From Aricia agestis (taxonomy: Eukaryota; Arthropoda; Insecta; Lepidoptera; Lycaenidae), in NCBI RefSeq assembly GCF_905147365.1, contig NC_056417.1, positions 15,894,501 through 15,958,500 on the forward strand: 64,000 bases of DNA. The letters run 5' to 3'. A model generated the notes under the pieces. That model worked only from the letters and a program-made list of their open reading frames with translations, did not search any database and had not been told where the DNA came from. The translations under genes and the position numbers were made by a program. Shown here piece by piece: positions 1 to 11,185 of the stretch (position 1 is the stretch's first letter; each line of letters opens with the position of its first letter).

Positions 1-159
1 TAAGGGTCAATTCAGACCGCAATGCGACGCGTAGATGCATTTCTAAGTTTGTATGGATTTGACAGATTTCAATTGCGTGACACGTCTTGCAAGTCTGTCA
101 AATCCATACAAATTTAGAAATGCATCTACGCGTCGTGTTGCTGTCTGAATTGACTCTAA
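1..159. mobile_element. MITE family A, PIF/Harbinger-like, complete
   Basis: Inverted-repeat element at 4-156 flanked by TAA at 1-3 and 157-159. The arms start GGGTCAATTCAGACCGC and read into GACGCGTAGATGCATTTC and a GGATTTGACAGATT block; the second half is the reverse complement. Further copies are at 53146-53296, 61961-62121 and 63530-63669, with interrupted copies at 5202-5674 and 16049-16907. Target duplications of TAA, TTA or ATA suggest the PIF/Harbinger group (inference). It has no coding capacity. Confidence 0.85.
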
Positions 160-171
160 ATATGATTCATT

Positions 172-590
172 CTACGCCACTACAAAGCAGCGGTAGCATC
201 GGTCGCTAAACCAATTTCGGTAGAAAATGAAAGTTATGCTCGATTTACACGGGTGACTGGCAAAAATCGACCGTCTAAATGGCAATTTGACTACGCCGCA
301 TGCGGCTAAAGTCGCAATCCCCAAAGCCAATGGCCGCATGCGGCTGGTGACTAAAATCGACCGTGCAAACGCTCAGTCGCAAGCGATCGCTTGCTGCGAA
401 TTCTACTTTCGACTGGTGACTTGCCGGGTGACTAAAATCGACCCGTTAGTCAACCGTGTAAATAGGGTGACGCTTCGACTTGGACAGGCGATTCGACTGG
501 TGACTTACCGGGTGACTAAAATCGACCCGTTAGTCACCCGTGTAAATCGACCATTTTAGTCTAGGTCATAAAGTGGCATTTTATTTGGAT
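172..590. repeat. Repeat-rich non-coding segment with 53-bp direct repeats
   Basis: Two near-identical stretches at about 410-462 and 494-546, both starting GACTGGTGACTT and containing GGGTGACTAAAATCGACCCG, lie 84 bp apart. The left edge (CTACGCCACTACAAAG) recurs at 11857. The open frame across 287-559 is a by-product of the GTGACTAAAATCGACC repeat and I do not call it a gene. It is probably a degenerate TIR element. Confidence 0.5.
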
Positions 591-1845
591 TTTGACGGTG
601 ACGTCCCGGTGACGGCAGCAGTGGACAATGTGCCAAAAAGTCAACGTCTGTTTGAGGCTTTAATTAAAGACTGTGGACGTTGAAGGTAATTTTAAACGTG
701 AAAGGGTTCTAAATTCATTATCATTTCCCGGCTTTATTTATTACTCAGGTAGCGCTTTGTTTTGCATTGCATTTATATTAACAAAGTTTGGAGTACCCGC
801 TTCTTTTATGACTTTGATAGTAGTCAGTTCTTGAGCATAGTAAAGACTTATAAATCTTTAATATGCTCAAGAAATTCTAAAAACTACATCCGTTTGTAAC
901 AGATAATATTGATAAAAGACCGTTATTTCTTGTTGTCTTGTTGTCGTTATCAACCAATTTTCAATCAACAATCAAAATCAATATATTTTTATTCATAACC
1001 GCAATCATACTCTTTTTCAAGGTAAAGTCTACCATACGAGTTCGGGAACAAGCCGGCGAGAAGAACAATAATATTTTTTCAAATCCATATTATAGCCATT
1101 CTTTTTGGCGATGTTTATTTAGTAAGCAATTAGGGGAGAGGAATAGGAAATAATTGGAGGTGGCAGATGACAGGCGCCGTGCCAGGCCGGAGTCTTCTCG
1201 TTATTCATAAAGTAATTTACTCTCTTTGTTTAGGATTAAGAAATCTAGGACAAGATTAAACGGAATGATCAATTTGGTACATAATATTAAACTGTACAAA
1301 TTAATTATAACAAGGATTCGGCTAACGGGAATAATTATTCAGCGTAAATATTTGATAAACTCCGTAATTATTAATTAAATTTTAATTAATTGCGATTGTA
1401 CAGAACAGATACATATCGCGATTATAATTTTGGATTAACAGGGAAATGAATTATCGTTGAACTGGTTTAGATTTAGAATCGTTTAGTTTTGATTTATTAA
1501 ATACCTTGCGATTATAACATTATTGATGCTTTAGTGTTTGATACAAATTCAAATATTTACAATACAAGCTGTAGTGAATTGAAGTTATATCAACTCTACT
1601 GATGCTTTGTACGCTATGTATCAGTAATATCAAATGTTATAATAAAAACAATAGTTCATAAATCGAATACTTAAAATTAAAAAAAAGAACAGGAAAAAAT
1701 CGTCAGCGTTTTCCGTGGTGTACCACAGGGCACTGTTTTGCTTCCACATCTTTTTGTATTATATTAAATTGGCATCTTTAACATTCAACTTCCAAAAAAG
1801 CTGAATTTAACTACTGATATTAATATAATGTGTTTGCCATCACAG
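591..1845. other. AT-rich non-coding DNA, probable receptor intron
   Basis: No coding signal or complete repeat was recognised. The stretch ends in a splice acceptor (TTTGCCATCACAG) that leads directly into the receptor exon, so it is most likely intronic. Exons for TM1-TM6 of the receptor are not in this window. Confidence 0.5.
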
Positions 1846-2001
1846 ATAATACTCCTGGTGAAGGCGCTGGACGCGTACAACATCACGTACTTTACGGTGA
1901 CGGCGCAGATCGTGTCGCACGTGCTGGCGTACATGAACAGCTGCGTCAACCCCGTGCTGTACGCCTTCCTGTCGGAGAACTTCCGAGTGGCGTTCCGGAA
2001 G
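1846..2001 (+). CDS. AstA-R: Allatostatin-A/galanin-type receptor, penultimate coding exon (TM7)
   Basis: A 52-codon exon, phase 0 at both ends, between acceptor CATCACAG (AG at 1844-1845) and donor AAG|GTGAGA (GT at 2002). It encodes extracellular loop 3, TM7 and the start of helix 8 of a rhodopsin-class GPCR. The TM7 core NSCVNPVLYAFLSENF carries the NPxxY motif (residues 35-39 of the exon, as NPVLY), followed by FRVAFRK, the membrane-proximal basic helix 8. From family knowledge, the SHVLAYxNSCVNPxLYAFLSxNFR pattern is typical of insect allatostatin-A receptors, which respond to FGL-amide peptides and couple through G proteins at the plasma membrane; related somatostatin/AstC receptors differ here. 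The exon is GC-rich relative to its AT-rich surroundings, as expected for constrained coding DNA. The next exon is 19.4 kb downstream. Another galanin-like neuropeptide receptor is the main alternative. Confidence 0.85.
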
Positions 2002-2046
2002 GTGAGACTATTCTTACTACTAATAGAACTATGAACGGAATTTTTG

Positions 2047-2720
2047 AACGCCTTCGTGGTCTAGTGGTTGAGAGCGTGGCTCTTGACTCGGGGGTCGTGG
2101 GTTCGATTTCCGCGTTGGAAAAGCATTATTGATACGTGAACCATGCGGGCTAATCACCTGATTGTCTGACAAATAAGACGACGATTTACACGTGGGAGAG
2201 CCATGCTTCGGCACGAATGGGCCGGCTCGACCGGAGAAATACCACGTTCTCACAGAAAACCGGCATGAAACAGCACTTGCGCTGTCGCCGAGTGAGTGAG
2301 TTTACCGGAGGCCCAATCCCCTACCCTATTCCCTTCCCTGCCCTCCTCTATTCCCTTCCCTTCCCTACCTTCCCCTATTCCCTTCCCTTCCCTACATTCC
2401 CCTATTGCCCTATTCTCTTTTAAAAGGCCGGCAACGCACTTGCAGCTCTTCTGGTGCTGCAAGTGTCCATGGGCGACGGATGTTGCTTTCCATCAGGTGA
2501 CCCGTTTACTCGTTTGCCCCCTTATTTCATAAAAAAAAAACGATCTATACGTCGGATGGGCATGTAAAAAGTCTGTCCTGCGCCTGATCTCTCACCAGTC
2601 GTGTCGGTCGTCCATCCCACTGAGTTGTGACAGAAAAGAAAGAGAGAGAGAGTACTGCGCATACACTTAGACACTATAAAATTACTCCTACGTCCATAGC
2701 CTGGATTCGTTAAAACTACA
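2047..2720 (+). mobile_element. tRNA-derived SINE family B, interrupted by SINE A
   Basis: The head (CCTTCGTGGTCTAGTGG, then GTGGGTTCGATTTCC) matches A- and B-box positions of a tRNA-derived pol III promoter. The body resembles the copy at 2847-3188 but is split at 2182-2551 by a SINE A insertion flanked by an 11-bp near-duplicate. Past the insertion it resumes with GTCGGATGGGCATGTAAAAA and runs to about 2720. It was an older insertion that served as target for SINE A. Confidence 0.75.
2193..2540 (+). mobile_element. SINE family A, full length, nested in SINE B
   Basis: The element begins TGGGAGAGCCATGCTTCGG, contains a pyrimidine-rich CCCTTCCCTACC stretch and ends with the common lepidopteran tail (GGTGACCCGTTTGCTCGTTT) and an A10 tail. 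Target copies CGATTTACACG (2182-2192) and CGATCTATACG (2541-2551) match at 9 of 11 positions. Other copies are at 5288-5616, 40634-40938 and 63918-64000, with 3' pieces at 13581-13760 and 19293-19366. Confidence 0.8.
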
Positions 2721-2846
2721 AATCTCGATCATTAAAAGATATAACTTTAAGAGATGCTTGTGTAAACTTTGGATGATTCAAACTATCTTGTATGATTAGT
2801 TAAATAGCATATTCAGTTATTCCTACTAATAACACTAATAAACGCC

Positions 2847-3188
2847 TCCGCGGTCTAGCCGACCTCCGTCGTGGGTTCGATTCCCGCGTTGGAAACATGT
2901 TATTTCCAAGTTTGGTTAGGACAATGCAGGCTGATCACCTAATTGTCTGACAAGTAAGATGATCCATGCGTCGGATGGGCATGTAAAAAGTCGGTCCTGC
3001 GCCTGATCTCTCTCCAGTCGTGTCGGTCTTCCGTCCCACTGGGTTATGAGAGTAAAGGGATAGAGAGTGCTCTTGTGTACTGCGCACACACTCGGGCACT
3101 ATAAAATTACTCCTGCATAGCTGGCCTGGTTTCAATGAAACCGGCCACCGTCGGTCGGTACCGTCACCGACCGACGGGAGCTATTATT
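2847..3188 (+). mobile_element. tRNA-derived SINE family B, full length
   Basis: It begins with a degraded A box (TCCGCGGTCTAGCC) and an intact B box (GTGGGTTCGATTCCCGC). A perfect 13-bp duplication, ACTAATAAACGCC, flanks it at 2834-2846 and 3189-3201. The body includes TGGTTAGGACAATGCAGGCTG and the 3' part GGTTTCAATGAAACCGGCC. Reverse-strand copies are at 19403-19738 and 44208-44566. Confidence 0.85.
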
Positions 3189-3881
3189 ACTAATAAACGC
3201 CATCTCAATGCTTATATTCCGACAGGTAAGTTCTACACACTTAACAATAAAACTTTAAATCTCGGTCATAAAAGAGACATAACAATAAAATACGCTTGTG
3301 AAAACGTGCGCGGATTTGAAAGATCTAGTACGAATAGTAAAGATTTAGTACTGTGACCAAACTTTACAATCTGCAACCGCGGTCATAAGATTATAGAGCC
3401 AGTAAATCGGAACGTAAAAGAAATTGTGGAATCTGTTTTATTTTGCATCAATTTCTCATCCATTGATAAGCGAAAACCTAAATATAATATAAAACTAGAT
3501 ATTTTAGATACAAAGTTACAAATCGTTGATCCATTAATTTACGAATGATTAATAATGACAGCTGATCTGTTTCTTCGAAAGATACTTATTAATATTTAAA
3601 GTTACAAATAATAAAAATTAAGGAATCGTAACTCCCATTACCCATACTATTACCGTTTTAAATTTGGTTCCTTTTGATCTGTCATGTAACGTCAGCCTAG
3701 TACCGCTCAAGGCCACCTAAATATTGCAAATGTATTGAAATGTGTACCTAAGGTACACTTTTTTGACAAGTGTTGTAGAGCATGTTTTTTGACGGAGTTA
3801 CTTTTCCTTAGTTTTTATTATTCGTAGATTTAAAGAAATATTTAAAGGCAAGTTTGAAAGTGGAATTTAAAAGCGTTTAAG

Positions 3882-3986
3882 ATGGCGAGTGCTATCGGAC
3901 GTTTCCGGAGAGTCCTCAAAAAGAACAAGATCCGGTCGGCGGATATTACCTGCCGGCGCTGGGATACGGCTGAGGCTAATATGAAG
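3882..3986 (+). CDS. Candidate first coding exon, product unrecognised
   Basis: ATG at 3882 in a good start context (TTTAAGATGGCG) opens 35 codons ending at a plausible donor (ATGAAG|GTGAAA, GT at 3987); read through, the frame stops at 4017. The peptide is basic at its N-terminus (MASAIGRFRRVLKKNKIR) and includes a CRRW segment. The stretch is markedly more GC-rich than its flanks. No family was recognised, and no second exon or acceptor could be assigned. It could be a host 5' exon, a retrocopy fragment or chance. Confidence 0.25.
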
Positions 3987-4147
3987 GTGAAAACCTTTTA
4001 TAAAAGCTGCTTCACTTAAATCTTGTGTACCTTTGATATTTTGAAGACCAATATATTTTGACCTATAACATTATTACCTAGGTGTATGTGTCATATTAAC
4101 TTACAAAATAAAAGTGCGAATATTTTTGATTCACCGAAAATAATTTA

Positions 4148-4333
4148 TAGAGTAGATGACGCTGACGCTCGCAACTCCGTTGCACCAAATTCGTTTATTC
4201 ATCGCGCGGAAGTATCCTATGTCCTTTCCCAGGACCTCCATACCAAATTTCAGCTTAAAATGGATGCGGTTTGGGGGTGAGGAGGTAACAGACAGACAGA
4301 CACATTTTCTGATTTATAATGTTATTATGAGTT
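4148..4333 (-). mobile_element. Helitron-like family H-a, diverged copy
   Basis: Diverged reverse copy of the H-a family, recognised by CGCAACTCCGTTGCACCAAA at its left and a CAGACAGACAGACACATTTT stretch at its right. The terminal CTAG is mutated. Better copies are at 12462-12807 and 46924-47118. Confidence 0.55.
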
Positions 4334-5201
4334 GTGGACCTACGTTATTTTGTCGGATTATTTCAAGTTAATGTAAGTCGTGGTCTTTCGGCTGGGCAGT
4401 TCAGTTCGGGCTGGACATAATGGTGCCAAATTGTAAAGGTCCGACGTGACCTCAAATCTCAATTACCTAATAAATGGAGTCCTCATTACTGTACACATGC
4501 TAGACACTGGGCGAACCCACTATCGGAATAAAAAAAAAGGTTGAATAGGTACATAAAATAACCCTATCCTTATCTCAATGGTATACAATTCCACCTAGTT
4601 TAACTTATGCAAAATTTTGTATTCAAAACTATATTATGTGGGGTATCCGCCATTTCTCTACAAGATACGAAGGTCCTTCTACCGTAAGTAAGTCAGCCGT
4701 GACGGATTCTATTCATCCTATAAGTATACCTGCTAACCTCAGCTAATAGTCTCGGAGCTCGCGATAAGGGTCTTACTTAAATTAAATGACCTGGAAGACG
4801 TTAACGACCTTCAAAAGGGGTAAATTAGGGATTAAAGGCACCAACACTTTTATTGACTTAAAGTTGCCGCCTGAGGGTTCGCAAGAAAGTTTAATTCAGT
4901 TTGCGAGGTTGGCTAGTTTAGGTGACCACGTTTTGTGTTGACGATAACCTACATTGGTATTTCAAGGAATATGAAATTTTTTATAAAGTGTATACTGTAT
5001 ACGTATTTTGTACTGGTAATAAAGCGCTATTATATTGACTTCTTTTATTTAAAAGTGTACGGTGGCAACAGAATATCCAAGAATGTGAAATACGATGTAG
5101 CAAGCAAAATAGTTTTAAATTTTCTGTCAGTTATGCGGCAAAGACTAACAATTATTGATGCGCACGATGTAACATGCAACAAAGTTTTAAACATTCTGTT
5201 A

Positions 5202-5674
5202 TGGTCAATTCAAACAGCAACGCGACGCGTAGATGCATATTTTCTAAATTTGTTCTGAATTGATACGTGGGTGATTGAACTTATACGTGGGAGAGCCATG
5301 CTTCGGCACGAATGGGCCGGCTCAACCGGAGAAATACCACGTTCTCACAGAAAACCGGCGTGAAACAGCGCTTGCGCTGTGTTTCGCCGAGTGAGTGAGT
5401 TTACCGGAGGCCCAATCCCCTACCCTATTCCCTTCCCTACCCCCCCCCTATTCCCTTCCCTTCCCTACCCTCCCCTATTACCCTATTCCCTCTTAAAAGG
5501 CCGGCAACGCACCTGCAGCTCTTCTGATGCTGCGAGTGTTCATGGGCGACGGAAGTTGCTTTCCATCAGGTGACCAGTTTGCTCGTTTGCCCCCTTATTT
5601 CATTAAAAAAAAAAAATAGATTTCAATCAAATTTACAAATGCATCTACGCGTCGTGTTGCTGTTTGAATCAACC
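5202..5674. mobile_element. MITE family A, interrupted by SINE A
   Basis: The left arm (TGGTCAATTCAAACAGCAAC, then GACGCGTAGATGCAT) ends near 5250 and the right arm (ATGCATCTACGCGTCGTGTT) resumes near 5620. A SINE A copy fills the interior, and part of the MITE centre is missing. Flanks are TTA on the left and TAA on the right. Confidence 0.7.
5288..5616 (+). mobile_element. SINE family A inside a MITE A copy
   Basis: It is full-length from TGGGAGAGCCATGCTTCGG to an A12 tail, very similar to 2193-2540. No clean target-site duplication was seen, consistent with loss of part of the host MITE on insertion or later. Confidence 0.75.
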
Positions 5675-6125
5675 TAAAATAAAATAAAAATTCAAAGAAT
5701 TGACGTCACGCCAATTTTTTAAGACACAAACCCTTAAAATTGTACCAAATCAGAAATAAAACATTTACGATCGCAGCGTGTAGTGTCAAATAGAATATTT
5801 CCAGGAACATTCAATATCCTGTCGGCCCGCGTATCGAATTTTATTCGTATCCAAAGTAGGTAAAGAATACGCAAATATAACAAAAGAAAAACACAATTTT
5901 ATTTTTAAACCAATATAGAAAAGTAAACTCAGCGCGTCGATTCGCATGTACAATATTAGCTTTACATATTTGAAGTCATGAGGATGGAGTGGGTAACTAA
6001 CATTTTACAACATAAGAGCAATTACAATTTTTTCCCTCATTTAATTTTATCGAACCATGTGACCTACCTAATTTATTATCTAGCTGTTAGTTATTATCTA
6101 GTATACAAAGAATCCACATTTTTTA

Positions 6126-6315
6126 TCTAATATATAAAATTCTCGTGTCACAGTGTTTGTGCACGAACTCCTCCAAAACGGCTCCACCGACTTTAATGAA
6201 AATTTGTGTGGACATTCGTTAGGCCTAAGAATAGATTTTTATCTACTTTTTATATCAAAACTAGAAATAATTTATATACCAAAAGCAAAACAACGTTTGC
6301 CGGGTCTATTTTATG
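6126..6315 (+). mobile_element. Helitron-like family H-b, diverged copy
   Basis: It starts with TC after an A (TCTAATATATAAAATTCTCG), continues GTGTCACAGTGTTTGTGC, and ends near AACGTTTGCCGGGTC where the CTAG terminus is lost. It is related to 57169-57346. Confidence 0.6.
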
Positions 6316-6990
6316 TATTTTTGTTTTATTCAAAAGATATTATCATCAACAACATAATATTGTGACAATAATCAAAATTTAAGACTAATTAATACATGTT
6401 TGTTTTATACTAACACAATAGTGAATTACGGGCGTATGCAACTGTTTTAGAGGTATGTGCCCTTTACATTAAAAATATGAAATGAAATGAAAATGTTTAT
6501 TTCTAAATAGGTTAACAAAGTTAACACTTTTAGAACGTCCAAATTGGCTTAGCTCGTTTCATATATTTTTCCCGGTTAAGCCTACATTTACGCAAAAAAA
6601 AGTCAGTTTTCAACTTATAAGGTACCCTCTTTATCCACTCACGTTCTCACTGTACCCCGACCGAACAAAGGTGAGATACACCGTACACGTAAAAATTTAT
6701 GATTTAATAAAAAACTTCAAAGTGGGAATCCTTTGTAGTCGCGGCTCGTTCCAGCAGTATGCGTGTAGAAATAGATATTGTATATTGTAAGTAATTCGGG
6801 TCTCGACGAAAGTTTGACGGGTGAATGGTAATTTTATTACGGCATCATCATCATGGTTCACAAGATAGGCGTCGCGCTCGTATGGGGACATTTCGGTCAC
6901 ATATCTGTAATGCGATTAATATGCTATTTCAATATATCGTTTATATAGCCACATCCGGTTCAAATCCTATCAAATAGCAACATAATATTA

Positions 6991-7190
6991 TTCAAGGCTG
7001 GGAAATCAGGGTTTAGGTCGACCTCCAACTAGGTGGGACGACGACCTCCATTTAGTTGCGGGTCCATGTTGGATGCGAGTAGCAGGAGATCGGTCATCTT
7101 GGCATGAGAGTGAACTCAATGAACGCCAAGATGACCGATGAACATAGGTTCAGGAGTGGACGAATATAGACTGATATGATGATGATGATT
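6991..7190 (+). pseudogene. RTE-like LINE 3' fragment
   Basis: Homologous to the 3' end of 61077-61495: shared GGCTGGGAAATC, GACCTCCAACTAGGTGGGAC and TTGGATGCGAGTAGCAGGAG, ending in TGATATGATGATGATGAT. It corresponds to the last residues of the reverse transcriptase frame (RPPTRWDDDL-like) plus the short ATG-rich tail. It is 5'-truncated, frameshifted and non-functional. Confidence 0.75.
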
Positions 7191-7500
7191 CTCACGTCGT
7201 CTAGTTACAAAGGACTGAGTCAGAGTAGACAGAATGATAGAGTATACTTATGTCTATGGAGTATACCATAGACATAATATAATGCTAAAGACCAACAAAG
7301 AGTGCGAGAGAGAAGAAAATCCTTTATGGAATTATAACAAGATGAAAAGAGAGAGGCAGTCTAATGAAAATTGTAACAACTTTTATTTGACAGGTCGTCA
7401 AAAGTCGTCAATCGTTTTTATGCCCTTTCGGTATTTGCAATTTATTATTTAAATCGTATGTTATTTTCAACAAATACTATTATATATAACAATAATAACT

Positions 7501-8350
7501 TGTGCTGTGAGTGATTGCAGTGTAAATCATAGGAATAATCCTGAAAAATATACATTTCACCCGTAATTAATCTTCATGTCCTAATTGCTACGATGTGTTT
7601 ATTTTTGCTATATTCTGGTCTTTAGTTCTCTATTTCAAATAAAATATTGTGAATCCTCCCTTTTACTTTCATATTTTGCGTAACTAAAGGTACTATTGTT
7701 CCTATATTACACAAATTTTGAAGAAAAATTTTTCATCAAAATTTCTTACATATACGCTAGTGCTTGAATCAAATTTATCGATATGCTTATCGATATTTTA
7801 CAATAACATAAATCTAAAATCATTTACCTTTATATTTATCACCTTAAGCCCGGCCGCACATTATCCGAAATTTCTGATCAGAAAAATTCGGACGCCCGGC
7901 GGAACGCACTCTGTTCATACATTTTGTTGTAGACCCATCATACTAAAAGAATTTCTGACGTGTCAAAATGTATGAGCGGGGCGGGGCGTCCGATTTTTGT
8001 GATCAGAAATTCGGAAAATGTGCGGCCGGACTAAAAATGACATATTATCTTATTTTAACTAATATAATATAGTATAGTATAATATAGCTAATATAATATA
8101 ACTACTATAATATAGAGTGACTCTAAAACTAGAGGAAGGTTTATATTTATATATCATAATCATTTGTTTTACAGATTCCCTCAAGATCCTCTAATAAGAG
8201 GAAAATGGCTGAAATTAATTGGGCGTGTTGGTTGGAATCCCAAGAAAAATTCAACAATTTGTAGGCAAACATTTCATTGAAAATTTTTAAAGAAAAATTA
8301 GAATAAATACTATTTTGGTTAAAGGAGCTATCCCAACTTTATTTGTGCCA
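7501..8350 (+). pseudogene. Two-exon THAP zinc-finger domain, decayed
   Basis: Exon 1 is 7501-7562 (donor CACCC|GTAATT) and exon 2 is 8175-8350 (acceptor TTTTACAG, donor GCCA|GTAAGT). Joined, they give a complete THAP C2CH DNA-binding domain: CAVSDC with the first two cysteines, then YTFHPFPQDP, GKWLKLIGR and W, a third cysteine 43 residues on (ICRQ), the zinc-binding His, and the C-terminal AVPTIF-like motif as GAIPTLF. THAP domains occur in P-element-type transposases and in host transcription regulators. Exon 2 has an extra A in 8267-8269, which shifts frame just before the His codon, and a TAA at 8288-8290 in the restored frame. No in-frame ATG precedes the first cysteine after the upstream TAA at 7450; the codon two before it is ATA. 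A MITE lies in the intron. A domesticated or P-like transposon relic is likely. Confidence 0.7.
7847..8031. mobile_element. MITE family G in the THAP intron
   Basis: Terminal inverted repeats of about 50 bp: left CCGGCCGCACATTATCCGAA and TTTCTGATCAGAAAAATTCG, mirrored at the right by GATCAGAAATTCGGAAAATG and TGCGGCCGG. Flanks read TTAAG on the left and CTAA on the right. No coding capacity. Confidence 0.75.
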
Positions 8351-8450
8351 GTAAGTTTGACATACTGTTGCACTTGTTACTGAAGCAATTATTAAAAATA
8401 AGCAATTATAAGCAATTAATGCTTTTTAGTTCATTTAAGATTATACTTAT

Positions 8451-8663
8451 ATGAACTAAAAAGTATTAAATAATCCTTATTCTGTACTCAATCTTCATAA
8501 TTTTGAAGTCGGTACCAGTCCTAAGTATATAAGTTGCTGTTATACCTATTCTGTCAGAGAACTGGCGATTAGGTTAGCTGGTACCGATTGCAAAATAATG
8601 AAGATTGAGAACAGAATTAATACTGAGTACAGAATAAGAATTATTTAATACTTTTTAGTTCAT
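8451..8663. mobile_element. Fold-back element with about 80-bp arms
   Basis: The left arm ATGAACTAAAAAGTATTAAA runs through TTATTCTGTACTCAATCTTC and CGGTACCAG; the right arm returns as CTGGTACCGATTGC, GAAGATTGAGAACAGAAT and AATACTTTTTAGTTCAT. A short direct copy of the end (CTTTTTAGTTCATTTAAG) also lies just upstream at 8422. It is a MITE-like hairpin with no open frame. Confidence 0.6.
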
Positions 8664-8784
8664 TTAAGTATAATATTACTATTGTCATTGCCTTGGAAGT
8701 CGGTTTTAATTTTTTGTTTAAAAATAATAATTTTACTCATTTTAGCTGTCCTTAACGTTTTCTATACTTACAGTTGGTGTTTTA

Positions 8785-9345
8785 AAAAATCAAAATCAAA
8801 ATTGCTTTATTTCTGAACAAATCTAAAATAAAATATATTTTCAGAATACATGGTGCCTACCACCGGTTCGGTCACTAAGCCGACGAGAAGAACCGGCGTA
8901 AGAAACTCGCACGCCCACTTTTTACCAAAAAAAGTGAGAAAAAAAATAATCTTTTAAAACAAAATTTACAATGCTGTAACTAAAAATTATACAATATAAA
9001 CATAGATAGATACATAATAATTGTAAATCATGTAAAAGTAGCCTTGCAAGCAGTCATTCAGCATTCTACTCCCAAGATGTGCCATCAATTACGAAATCAT
9101 TTTGGCTTTGGCACAAAACGTTCTTTGACTACTTTTTTAAATTTATTAATCGAAAGATTTTGAACGTTTTCTGGGACCATATGTTCCCATTTGAATATCA
9201 AGGAGTCACTTCGATTTCTCATTGTTTCCATCACCAGACCACCACTTTTGTGAACATGATACCTACTCGGAACAATACAATGTACAGCAAAAGAAAAAAA
9301 TTTGAAAATCGGTTCATAAGCGGCGGAGTAATCGTTGAACATACA
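8785..9345 (-). pseudogene. Jockey/CR1-type LINE 3' end
   Basis: On the minus strand a short open frame ends NLSINKFKKVVKERFVPKPK, resembling the C-terminus of jockey/CR1-group reverse transcriptases (inference). A 3' UTR follows with the recurrent lepidopteran motif GAGTTTCTTACGCCGGTTCT and the end TTGATTTTGATTTT. The same 3' UTR occurs on the plus strand at 29478-29640 and 46828-46918. It is 5'-truncated. Confidence 0.55.
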
Positions 9346-11185
9346 TAAAAATATATCCACAGGCGAACGTCTAGACTCCTCCTGTTTGGAAGTCGGTTCA
9401 AAATAATTGTAATAAAATATTATGATATTTTATAATATGTATTTAATTTAAGAATAAAATATATTGTACTATGTGTGTTGTTTACTTTCAACGTTTACTT
9501 TCAATGTAAGGACTGATTTACCAGATAGATTTTACCTGAGTAATAAATAAGTAACTTTATAATGTGTTAAGTGTAAATTATTTACCCCTATAAGAACCTC
9601 ATGTCGTAACATATCCGACGATTGAAAAATCATTCCAAAAGAAAATGTGTATCTACTTTTCAATCGTCACCTTTTTTTGCCAATTAAAATTTATGATACC
9701 TAATTTGAAATACAAATCTATCAAAGTTGCATATTATTTATTTCTTATAGAAACTCAGGTAAAATAACTCGAACGGACTAAACTATCGATAGCAAAATAC
9801 TATACTATCGATAGTAAAATATACATCACTAGCACACGCACACATTGACAGATCAAAAATGGTCACGCATTTTCGAGTTGTCAGGTGGTCTTTACGACAG
9901 TATATATTATGTCTATGGAGTATACCGACTTAGAACTGATGTTGAAATTTTTAAATTTGACGTATTATGACGAAAATCGTCGCTAGGGTTGTTAACTTGT
10001 TACCTACGAATTTAAAACTATGACATATTCGATGGACGTGTTCCTCTTTGGTCGTATTGTTGTTTGTGTTTTGGCACATGTAATTAAAATTGTCAGAATC
10101 CAATTTTGAAATCTTTATTTTAAATATTTAAAAATAAATTATATCAGCCAGCGCGAGGCACATTCCGTTCATAATCCTAGTGAAACCCAACGAATTTGAC
10201 AGATATTGAAACCTGTCCGTCTCTTTGCAGTCGAACTACTGGTCGTTATGTCTATTGTGACTGAGTTTTGTAGTTTGAAAAAACGCCTTGACATTTTTAA
10301 CACTTTATAAAAATAGCTGTTGGCTGATAGATAATCCTACAGGCCACAATGCTTTAGCCCGCCTTTGCATATAAGATGTTTAAAAATATAAAAATATTCT
10401 TGTGAATTTTGTATTAAAATTAGAAAACTTGCAAGCGGACCACCTGTTGGAAACAAACTATACTATCTACATTTGCAACATCAGAAGAGTTGCAAATGCT
10501 TTGCCTTTTAAGAGGGAATAAGCGAGATTCTTCTAAAGATCCGAAAATACTGCTGACATCAATATGTAATAATTTTGAAAATTACTTGTGGAAATACTGC
10601 ATCAATTTTGTATTAAAATAGGAGGGCTTCCACCCTGATTCTGCTCAATACTATAATATAGTGGAACCCGCAAAAAATACGTTTCATTTTATGTGAAAGT
10701 ATTTTTTCGGACGTAACCTGGGTTTAAAGTTTAAACTTTTACAAAATGAACGTACTCTTGATAAAAGAAGGTTTTCTTGTTTGAACTGTTTTGTTCTGTG
10801 TCGTTAATGACATTTACTACTGAATCAGTCGTCTTCTATCTAGAGATTATTCCAATTCAGTAATCTGGAATGCACTGAATAGGGATGATGACAAGGTCAA
10901 ATATTAGCGAATTTTGTTAATAAAATAAAGAAATCACGGTGAAAAATAAGTGTTCCCAAAATTACAGCTCGATATCATTTTTTTTTTGTTATGCGCCTTC
11001 AAAGTTAGATAATCAAGTCGATTTTTTTAAATTAAATTTCTCAATATTTGTATACCATTCGATAACTTATGCAATTAAAAGCAACTTTTGTTATGAAACC
11101 ACTTTCATAAACGCAATATTTAATATACCTATCGAACAAAGTTCTCTCCCGATGCGTACAAACTACGAAAGACTGACGTCAGTCT

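Noticed and set aside
287..559. 90-codon open frame
   Set aside because: Built from repeats of GTGACTAAAATCGACC; repetitive residue pattern and no domain.
2048..2118. Possible tRNA gene
   Set aside because: A and B boxes are present but the sequence does not close into a cloverleaf as read and continues into a SINE body shared with other copies.
4935..5258. 107-codon open frame
   Set aside because: Starts at a non-ATG codon, runs into MITE A and shows no recognisable motif.
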